From Rhodospirillales bacterium RIFCSPLOWO2_12_FULL_67_15 (GTDB taxonomy: Bacteria; Pseudomonadota; Alphaproteobacteria; Rhodospirillales; 2-12-FULL-67-15), in assembly GCA_001830475.1 (NCBI GenBank), contig MIAC01000223.1, forward strand, positions 1 to 6,719: a stretch of DNA of 6,719 nt. Direction: 5' to 3'. The stretch's first letter is position 1; each line of letters starts with the position of its first letter. Below are positions 1-5,445 of the stretch, one piece after another. A model generated the notes under the pieces. That model had not been told where the DNA came from and ran no database searches. It saw only the letters and a list, made by a program, of their open reading frames with translations. The position numbers and the translations under genes are program-made.

Positions 1-1293
1 AGCCAAATCGTCGTCAACAACCGGCTGCGGGCGAAACTCGAATCCGCCGCCAGCCGGCAAAACGTCATCGCCGGCGATGCCGCCGGGCGGCGCAAGGCGG
101 CCGAAGCGCTCCTGAAATCGCCGAGCCCGGCGGCCGCGCCCATGTTGCGCGAGGCGCTCGCCAAGGAAACGGACGCCGCCGCCAAAACCGCGCTCGGACT
201 CGCGCTCGCCGCCGCCGAGCTTTCCGATCCGGCGCCGGAGCGGCGCCTGGCGGCGCTCGCCCAGTTCGGCGAAACTTCCGATCCGCAAGTCAAGAACCTG
301 ATCCAGGCCCGGCTTTCGGTCGAAACCGACGAGGTTGTCCGCGCCGCCTTGGGCGGCGCGCGCGAGCGGATCGAAAAACGGCTCGTCCTCTACAACGTCG
401 CCCTCAACCTCTTCCAGGGGATCAGCCTGGGCTCGGTGCTGCTGCTGGCCGCCCTCGGGCTTGCCATCACCTTCGGCGTCATGGGCGTGATTAACATGGC
501 GCACGGCGAGATGATCATGCTCGGCGCCTACACCGCCTATGGGGTGCAGGAACTCTTCCGCGCCCTCGCGCCGGGCGCCGTCGATTGGTATCTGCCGGTG
601 GCGGTGCCGGCGGCGTTCCTCGTCGCCGGCGCGGCCGGAATCCTGATCGAGCGCACGGTGATCCGCTGGCTCTACGGCCGGCCGCTGGAGACGCTGCTCG
701 CGACCTGGGGGCTGTCGTTGGTCTTGCAGCAGTTGGTGCGCACGATCTTCGGCGCCCCCAACAAGGAAGTCGCCAATCCCACCTGGATGACCGGCGGCAT
801 CGAGCTCGCGGGCGGTATTCTCCTCACCTACAACCGGATCGTCATCGTCGTGTTTTGCCTCGCCATGCTCGGGGTTCTGGCGGCGGCGATCCGCTTCACT
901 CGCTTCGGCCTCGAGATGCGGGCGGTGACCCAAAACCGCGGCATGGCCGATTCCATGGGTATTGCCACCGGGCGAATCGACGCGCTGACGTTCGGTCTCG
1001 GCTCGGGTCTCGCCGGCATGGCCGGCGTGGCGCTGTCGCAGATCGGCAACGTCAGCCCCAATCTCGGCCAAACCTACATCATCGACAGCTTCATGGTCGT
1101 GGTCTTCGGCGGCGTCGGCAGCTTGTGGGGGACGTTGGTCGGGGCGATGTCCTTGGGCCTCGTCAACAAGTTCCTGGAACCCTACGCCGGCGCGGTGCTG
1201 GGCAAGATCCTGGTTCTCGTCGCCATCATCCTCTTCATCCAGAAGCGTCCGCGCGGGCTGTTCGCCCTCAAGGGCCGCGCGGTGGAAACCTGA
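1..1293 (+). CDS. urtB: Urea ABC transporter permease UrtB (5'-truncated by the window)
   Basis: One of two membrane permeases of the urea importer (branched-chain amino acid/LivH class), acting in the inner membrane with UrtC. The frame is open from base 1 and ends at TGA 1291-1293, giving 430 visible residues. The ATG at 142 is not taken as the start, because family-like sequence with the motif VVNNRLR (residues 4-10) precedes it. Residues 1 to about 128 are soluble, Ala-rich and helical, resembling the HEAT-like N-terminal domain of long proteobacterial UrtB. The permease domain begins near residue 130 (base ~388), with hydrophobic segments, the family motif GVINMAHGE (162-170), the cytoplasmic coupling loop around TRFGLEMRAVTQNRG (301-315) and VVFGGVGSLWG (367-377). 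Roughly 100 residues, probably including a signal peptide, would lie upstream; that figure rests on remembered family lengths. urtC follows after 4 nt. Confidence 0.95.
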   Translation, partial: SQIVVNNRLRAKLESAASRQNVIAGDAAGRRKAAEALLKSPSPAAAPMLREALAKETDAAAKTALGLALAAAELSDPAPERRLAALAQFGETSDPQVKNLIQARLSVETDEVVRAALGGARERIEKRLVLYNVALNLFQGISLGSVLLLAALGLAITFGVMGVINMAHGEMIMLGAYTAYGVQELFRALAPGAVDWYLPVAVPAAFLVAGAAGILIERTVIRWLYGRPLETLLATWGLSLVLQQLVRTIFGAPNKEVANPTWMTGGIELAGGILLTYNRIVIVVFCLAMLGVLAAAIRFTRFGLEMRAVTQNRGMADSMGIATGRIDALTFGLGSGLAGMAGVALSQIGNVSPNLGQTYIIDSFMVVVFGGVGSLWGTLVGAMSLGLVNKFLEPYAGAVLGKILVLVAIILFIQKRPRGLFALKGRAVET

Positions 1294-1297
1294 GCCG

Positions 1298-2446
1298 ATG
1301 ATTCGAGCCTCTCCGTTCGCGTTTTTGACCGAAAGCCGGGCGGCGCTGACGACGCTCGCTCTGATCGTGGCCGCCGCCGCGATCGTGCCGGCGCTCAACC
1401 TGATGGTGCCGGCGGGATCGCCCGTTCATGTCCCGACCTGGGTGGTGACGCTGCTCGGCAAGTATCTGACCTACGCCTTGCTCGCCCTCAGCGTCGATCT
1501 GATCTGGGGCTTCTGCGGCATCCTCAGCCTCGGCCACGGCGCTTTCTTCGCCCTCGGCGGTTACGCCATGGGCATGTATCTGATGCGCCAGATCGGCGAG
1601 CGCGGGGTCTACAAGCACCCGGTCCTGCCCGATTTCATGGTCTTCCTCAATTGGAAAGACCTGCCCTGGTACTGGTACGGCTTCGACGTCTTCCCCTTCG
1701 CGCTCTTGATGGTGGTATTGGTGCCGGGCGCGCTCGCGTTCGCCTTCGGCTGGTTCGCGTTCCGCTCGCGCGTCACCGGCGTCTACCTCTCGATCATCAC
1801 CCAGGCGCTGACGTTCGCCCTGATGCTCGCGTTCTTCCGCAACGACATGGGCTTCGGCGGCAACAACGGGCTGACCGATTTCAAGGATATCCTCGGCGCC
1901 AACTTGCAGGCGGACGGCACCCGCGCGGCGCTGTTTGCGGCCTCGGCGGTCGCGCTGGCGGTCGGCTACGTCGTCTGCCGCTTCATCGTCGCCTCACGGC
2001 TCGGGCGGGTGCTGATCGCCATTCGCGACGCGGAGAGCCGCACCCGCTTCCTCGGCTACCGGGTCGAACATTACATGCTGTTCGTGTTCGTCGTCTCGGC
2101 GGTGCTGGCCGGCGTTGCCGGTGCCCTCTACGTACCCCAGGTCGGCATCATCAACCCGAGCGAGTTCTCGCCAGCCAACTCGATCGAGATCGTGATCTGG
2201 GTCGCGGTCGGAGGCCGCGGCTCGCTGCACGGCGCGATCCTCGGCGCGATCCTGGTCAACTACGCCAAGACCTATTTCACCGGCGCGTTACCCGAGGCGT
2301 GGCTCTACGTGCTCGGCGGCCTTTTCATCTTCGTCACCCTGTTCCTGCCGAAGGGACTGGTCGGATCGATCCCGGCTTTCGCGGCGAAGGACTTTTCGTT
2401 CTTCGGGCTCAGGTTCGGGCCGGCCAAGACGGAGGCGCGACCCTGA
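1298..2446 (+). CDS. urtC: Urea ABC transporter permease UrtC
   Basis: Second membrane permease of the urea importer (LivM class), pairing with UrtB to form the urea channel. It has 382 residues, usual for UrtC. A first hydrophobic helix (about 17-37) is followed by a helix at about 52-72 and the family motif GFCGILSLGHGAFFALGGY (71-89). Then come a Trp/Tyr-rich loop unlike LivM (about 104-130), further helices at about 133-155 and 162-180, GFGGNNGLTDF (185-195) and a helix at 209-231. The coupling loop SRLGRVLIAIRDAESRTRFLG (233-253) would touch an ATPase. Helices at about 258-278 and 296-325 carry VAVGGRGSLHGAILGA (302-317), and the chain ends with a last helix (334-350) and a short polar tail. 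The ATG lies 4 nt after the urtB stop; only a weak GGTGGA (1281-1286) is visible as ribosome site. The stop overlaps the urtD start in TGATG. Confidence 0.96.
   Translation: MIRASPFAFLTESRAALTTLALIVAAAAIVPALNLMVPAGSPVHVPTWVVTLLGKYLTYALLALSVDLIWGFCGILSLGHGAFFALGGYAMGMYLMRQIGERGVYKHPVLPDFMVFLNWKDLPWYWYGFDVFPFALLMVVLVPGALAFAFGWFAFRSRVTGVYLSIITQALTFALMLAFFRNDMGFGGNNGLTDFKDILGANLQADGTRAALFAASAVALAVGYVVCRFIVASRLGRVLIAIRDAESRTRFLGYRVEHYMLFVFVVSAVLAGVAGALYVPQVGIINPSEFSPANSIEIVIWVAVGGRGSLHGAILGAILVNYAKTYFTGALPEAWLYVLGGLFIFVTLFLPKGLVGSIPAFAAKDFSFFGLRFGPAKTEARP
2431..2435 (+). promoter_or_regulatory. Ribosome binding site of urtD
   Basis: GGAGG inside the end of urtC, 10 nt before ATG 2446. It supports 2446 as the urtD start, which matters because that start adds an unusual N-terminal extension to the protein. 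Confidence 0.6.
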
Positions 2447-3264
2447 TGTCCCCCGCCACCCATGCGCCGCTGGCCGGCGCCATCGCCCACCAGCCGACGG
2501 CCGCGCTGCACGCCCAACCCGCGCGCAAGGATACGATCCTTTATCTCGACGGCGTATCGGTCAGTTTCGACGGCTTCCGCGTTCTCAACGATCTCAGCCT
2601 GTACGTGCTGGCCGGGGGCTTGCGCGCGATCATCGGCCCGAACGGCGCGGGCAAGACGACGATGATGGACGTCATCACCGGCAAGACCAAGCCCGACGCC
2701 GGCGAAATCTATTTCGACGGAACCATCGACCTTATCGCGCTCGACGAGACGCGCATCGCCAACCTCGGCATCGGCCGAAAGTTCCAGAAGCCGACGGTGT
2801 TCGAAAACCACACCGTGTTCGAGAACCTGGAATTGGCGCTGAAAGGCGGCCGCGACGCCTTCGCCTCGCTTTTTTTCCGCTTGGGCGCCGAACAACGCAC
2901 GCGCATCGAGGAGGTGCTGGAAACCGTCGCGCTCGCCGATCAGCGGTTCCGGGTCGCGGGCGATTTGTCGCACGGGCAGAAGCAGTGGCTGGAAATCGGC
3001 ATGCTGCTGATGCAGGATCCCGAGCTGATGCTGATCGACGAGCCGGTGGCCGGCATGACCGACGCCGAGACCGAGGAAACCGCCAGTCTTCTCAAGGAAA
3101 TCGCCAAGACGCGCTCGGTGGTGGTGGTCGAGCACGATATGGACTTCGTCCGCGCCCTCGATTGCCGCGTCACCGTTCTGCACGAAGGCGCGGTGTTGGC
3201 GGAAGGCTCGCTCGATACGGTCCAGGGCAACGAACGCGTGGTCGAGGTCTACTTGGGACGATAA
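2446..3264 (+). CDS. urtD: Urea ABC transporter ATP-binding protein UrtD
   Basis: First of two cytoplasmic ATPases that power the urea importer (LivG class), 272 residues. ABC motifs appear in order: Walker A GPNGAGKT (64-71), Q-loop Gln114 in RKFQKPTVF, signature LSHGQ (174-178), Walker B LMLIDEP (194-200) with Glu199 as catalytic base, and H-loop His230 in VVEHDMDF. RKFQKPTVFENHTVFENL and LSHGQKQWLEIGMLLMQDP are typical of UrtD rather than LivG. The start is ATG 2446, overlapping the urtC stop by one base, with GGAGG 10 nt upstream. No other ATG, GTG or TTG occurs in frame until codon 54, so residues 1-28 (Ala/Pro-rich, with His6, His15 and His22) are probably a real extension before the ATPase fold begins near DTILYLDGV. 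Role assignment is firm; the function of the extension is unknown. Confidence 0.96.
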   Translation: MSPATHAPLAGAIAHQPTAALHAQPARKDTILYLDGVSVSFDGFRVLNDLSLYVLAGGLRAIIGPNGAGKTTMMDVITGKTKPDAGEIYFDGTIDLIALDETRIANLGIGRKFQKPTVFENHTVFENLELALKGGRDAFASLFFRLGAEQRTRIEEVLETVALADQRFRVAGDLSHGQKQWLEIGMLLMQDPELMLIDEPVAGMTDAETEETASLLKEIAKTRSVVVVEHDMDFVRALDCRVTVLHEGAVLAEGSLDTVQGNERVVEVYLGR

Positions 3265-3267
3265 GCC

Positions 3268-3963
3268 ATGCTCAGCGCGGAAAACATCAATCTCTTCTAT
3301 GGCGCGAGCCAGGCGTTGCGGAACGTGTCGGTTGCCGCCGCCGCCGGGCGCGTGACCTGCGTGCTTGGCCGCAACGGGGTGGGCAAGACCAGCCTGATCC
3401 GCGCCATTGTCGGCCAGCAGCCGATCCGCTCGGGGCACATCGTCTGGAACGGCGAGAACATCACCGCCCTGAAACCGCACCAACGGGCGCGGCGCGGCAT
3501 CGCCTTCGTGCCGCAGGGCCGCGAAATTTTCCCGCTGCTGACGGTCGAGGAAAATCTGAAATCCGGTTTCGCCGCCTTGCCGCGCGACCGGCGTTCGATT
3601 TCGTCCGAAGTCCTCGAGCTTTTTCCGGTGTTGAAGGAGATGTTCGGCCGCCGCGGCGGCGATCTTTCCGGCGGGCAGCAGCAGCAGCTCGCGATCGCTC
3701 GGGCCCTGGTCACCCGGCCGAAGCTCCTGGTCCTCGACGAGCCGACGGAGGGCATCCAGCCCTCCATCATCAAGGATATCGAACGAGTGATTCGCCTGCT
3801 CGCCCAGCGCGGCGACATGGCGATCCTGCTGGTCGAGCAGTATTTCGATTTTGCCCGGCGCCTCGCCGACGAATTCGCGGTCATGGATCGCGGCGAGGTG
3901 GTTCTCGCCGGCGCCGCCGCCACCATGGTCGAAAACGATGTCCGTCGTTATCTCACCGTCTGA
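3268..3963 (+). CDS. urtE: Urea ABC transporter ATP-binding protein UrtE
   Basis: Second cytoplasmic ATPase of the urea importer (LivF class), 231 residues, the usual length. Motifs: Walker A GRNGVGKT (34-41), Q-loop Gln83 in FVPQGREIFP, signature LSGGQ (133-137) followed by QQQLAIARAL, Walker B LLVLDEP (153-159) with Glu158. At the H-loop position it has Gln191 (LLVEQYFDFA) instead of His; Gln is normal here in the LivF/UrtE family. LDEPTEGIQPSIIKDI and LLVEQYFDFA point to UrtE rather than LivF. It starts 3 nt after the urtD stop, with GGGA (3255-3258) as a modest ribosome site. Its last 26 nt overlap the chosen ureD start in another frame, joining the transporter and urease halves of the operon. 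Confidence 0.96.
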   Translation: MLSAENINLFYGASQALRNVSVAAAAGRVTCVLGRNGVGKTSLIRAIVGQQPIRSGHIVWNGENITALKPHQRARRGIAFVPQGREIFPLLTVEENLKSGFAALPRDRRSISSEVLELFPVLKEMFGRRGGDLSGGQQQQLAIARALVTRPKLLVLDEPTEGIQPSIIKDIERVIRLLAQRGDMAILLVEQYFDFARRLADEFAVMDRGEVVLAGAAATMVENDVRRYLTV

Positions 3964-4798
3964 GCGCGCTCCGGCCGCCGTGACCGGCGCGGCCGAAGTA
4001 ACCTTTGTCCGGAAGGGCGGCGCGACTCGTCTTCTGCATCTCTATCAACACGAGCCTTTGCGGGTTCTGTTTCCGGCGCCCGAGGATCCGGCCGTGCCGG
4101 TCGCCGTACTGGTGACGACATCGGGCGGGCTGGTCGGCGGCGACGGGCTCGCCATCGCCGCGACCGTCGGCGACGGCGCGGCGGCGCTGGTGACCAGCCA
4201 GGCGGCGGAGAAGGTTTACCGTTCGACCGGGCGCGATTGCCGGGTGGACGTGGATTTGACGGTCGGCGCGGGCGCTTGGATGGAATGGCTGCCGCACGAA
4301 ACCATTCTGTTCGAGGGCGCGCGCCTGCGCCGCCGCATCGCCGCCGACGTCGCGCCGCGCGGGCGATTGCTGGCGGGCGAGTTGCTGGTCCTCGGCCGCA
4401 CCGCTCGCGGCGAGCGCCTGACCCGCGGACTGGCGCGGGATGCCTGGGAAATTCGTCGCCGGGGCCGCCTGGTTTGGGCCGACGCGCTGCATCTCGACGG
4501 CGATCTCGCGCGCGCCATCGCCGATCCGGCCGGTTTTGCCGGCGCCGTCGCCTGCGCCACCTTCGTTTACGCCGCCGACGACGCGGCGGAACGGATCGAG
4601 CTTGCCCGCGGTCTTCTTCCCGCCAACGACGAAGGCGTTTTGCGCTCCGGAACGACGATCGTCAACGGCGTGCTGGTGGTCCGCTGGCTCGGGCACGACG
4701 CGTTTGCGTTGCGCGCGGCCTTCGCCGCGTTTTGGGCGGCTTTCCGCCGCCGCGTCGGCGGCGGGACGGGCGGATTGCCGCGACTCTGGACCATCTGA
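3938..4798 (+). CDS. ureD: Urease accessory protein UreD
   Basis: UreD (UreH in Helicobacter) binds the urease apoprotein and, with UreF and UreG, helps deliver nickel and CO2 to form the dinuclear active site. With the start at ATG 3938 it has 286 residues, within the normal family range. Conserved blocks: LHLYQHEPLRVLFP (33-46), TTSGGLVGGDGL (60-71), VTSQAAEKVYRS (85-96), WLPHETILFEGARLRR (117-132), GRTARGE (153-159), and the C-terminal PRLW (281-284). ATG 3938 lies inside urtE, overlapping it by 26 nt. The alternative in-frame GTG at 3980 avoids the overlap but has no ribosome site before it; 3938 has only a weak one, so the exact start is less certain than the gene. A strong hairpin lies near its 3' end. 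ureA begins 12 nt after the stop. Placing ureD directly before ureABC is a common bacterial arrangement. Confidence 0.94.
   Translation: MSVVISPSERAPAAVTGAAEVTFVRKGGATRLLHLYQHEPLRVLFPAPEDPAVPVAVLVTTSGGLVGGDGLAIAATVGDGAAALVTSQAAEKVYRSTGRDCRVDVDLTVGAGAWMEWLPHETILFEGARLRRRIAADVAPRGRLLAGELLVLGRTARGERLTRGLARDAWEIRRRGRLVWADALHLDGDLARAIADPAGFAGAVACATFVYAADDAAERIELARGLLPANDEGVLRSGTTIVNGVLVVRWLGHDAFALRAAFAAFWAAFRRRVGGGTGGLPRLWTI
4742..4766 (+). other. Perfect GC-rich inverted repeat (hairpin) at the 3' end of ureD
   Basis: CCGCCGCCG (4744-4752) and CGGCGGCGG (4756-4764) are exact reverse complements around the 3-nt loop CGT. The stem can extend by a T-G and a T-A pair to 4742-4766. It encodes the Arg-Arg-Arg-Val-Gly-Gly-Gly stretch of UreD and ends 34 nt before the ureA ribosome site. 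No T-run follows, so it is not a standard intrinsic terminator. It could affect mRNA stability or processing between ureD and ureABC, but that role is inference and the repeat may be a product of GC-rich codons. Confidence 0.5.
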
Positions 4799-4800
4799 GC

Positions 4801-4806
4801 GGAGGG
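4801..4806 (+). promoter_or_regulatory. Strong ribosome binding site of ureA
   Basis: GGAGGG ends 4 nt before ATG 4811 and sits directly after the ureD stop. It is the best Shine-Dalgarno match among the junctions in this window, consistent with high translation of the structural subunits relative to the accessory protein before it. Confidence 0.65.
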
Positions 4807-4810
4807 TTCG

Positions 4811-5113
4811 ATGAACTTGACACCGAGGGAAAAAGACAAACTGCTGGTAGCGACCGCCGCCATGGTCGCGCGCCGCCGCCTGGAACGCGGCGTCAAGCTC
4901 AACCACCCCGAGGCGATCGCCTTGATCGCCGATTTCGTGGTCGAGGGCGCCCGCGACGGCCGCAGCGTCGCCGATCTCATGCGCGACGGCGCGAATGTGA
5001 TCGGCCGCCACCAGGTGATGGACGGAATCCCCGAGATGGTTCGCGAAATCCAAGTCGAGGCCACCTTTCCCGACGGCACCAAGCTGGTGACCGTCCACAA
5101 CCCGATCCGCTGA
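4811..5113 (+). CDS. ureA: Urease subunit gamma UreA
   Basis: Smallest structural subunit of the three-chain bacterial urease, which assembles as (UreA-UreB-UreC)3 in the cytoplasm and hydrolyses urea to ammonia and carbamate. At exactly 100 residues it has the standard length. Recognisable family sequence: the N-terminal [12 protein letters not shown] (1-12), the [20 protein letters not shown] helix region (20-39), [17 protein letters not shown] (41-57), VMDGIPEMV (69-77), and the C-terminal [17 protein letters not shown] (83-99). It is a stand-alone gene, not fused to ureB as in Helicobacter. The start is fixed by the family N-terminus and the GGAGGG ribosome site. ureB follows after 13 nt. 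Confidence 0.97.
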   Translation: MNLTPREKDKLLVATAAMVARRRLERGVKLNHPEAIALIADFVVEGARDGRSVADLMRDGANVIGRHQVMDGIPEMVREIQVEATFPDGTKLVTVHNPIR

Positions 5114-5126
5114 AGGAATCTCCGCC

Positions 5127-5432
5127 ATGATCCCAGGCGAACTGATCCCGGCTTCCGGCGAAATTGTTCTCAACGAGGGCCGCGAGTCCGTCACGCTCAA
5201 GGTCGCCAACGCCGGCGACCGCCCGATCCAGGTCGGCTCGCACTATCACTTCTTCGAGACCAACGCCGCGCTCGCGTTCGACCGCGAAAAAGCCCGCGGC
5301 TTCCGCCTCGATATAGCGGCGGGAACGGCGGTGCGCTTCGAGCCCGGCCAGACGCGCGAGGTGCGGTTGGTGCGCTTGGCCGGAAGTCGCGCCGTCTATG
5401 GCTTCAACGGCAAGATCAACGGACCGCTGTAA
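5127..5432 (+). CDS. ureB: Urease subunit beta UreB
   Basis: Beta structural subunit of urease, 101 residues, the usual length of the unfused form. Family motifs: MIPGELIP (1-8), [10 protein letters not shown] (38-47), the region [16 protein letters not shown] (60-75), and C-terminal [11 protein letters not shown] (91-101). It packs against UreC in the cytoplasmic trimer and is thought to aid access of the UreF-UreG-UreD activation complex to the active site (family knowledge). Translation starts at ATG 5127. AAGGA (5113-5117) begins on the last base of the ureA stop codon, so initiation is probably coupled to termination of ureA. ureC follows after 13 nt. Confidence 0.97.
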   Translation: MIPGELIPASGEIVLNEGRESVTLKVANAGDRPIQVGSHYHFFETNAALAFDREKARGFRLDIAAGTAVRFEPGQTREVRLVRLAGSRAVYGFNGKINGPL

Positions 5433-5445
5433 GGGAACCACGCTC

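Noticed and set aside
142..144. ATG as a possible start of a short urtB
   Set aside because: The frame is open to base 1, and the 47 upstream codons carry family-like sequence including VVNNRLR, so the gene begins before the window.
1651..2445. In-frame upstream extension of urtD inside urtC, giving a possible 537-residue protein
   Set aside because: The extra 265 residues are Arg/Pro-rich out-of-frame reading of urtC. The ATG at 2446 with GGAGG upstream gives a normal ABC ATPase.
2305..3483. 392-codon open frame on the minus strand opposite urtD and its flanks
   Set aside because: It covers parts of urtC, urtD and urtE, all well-supported family members on the other strand, and its translation shows no recognisable motif.
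3750..3850. Gln191 in place of the H-loop His in UrtE as a sign of a dead ATPase
   Set aside because: LivF/UrtE proteins normally carry VEQ at this position, and Walker A, Walker B and the signature are intact, so it is not a sign of decay.
3972..3995. 7-bp inverted repeat CGGCCGC / GCGGCCG just after the urtE stop, considered as a terminator
   Set aside because: The arms contain the self-complementary CGGCCG, frequent by chance in this base composition. The loop is 10 nt, no T-run follows, and it lies inside ureD.
3953..5209. 418-codon open frame on the minus strand opposite ureD and ureA
   Set aside because: Low-complexity Arg/Ala/Gly/Asp/Gln composition, no domain, and it crosses three real genes (ureD, ureA and the start of ureB).
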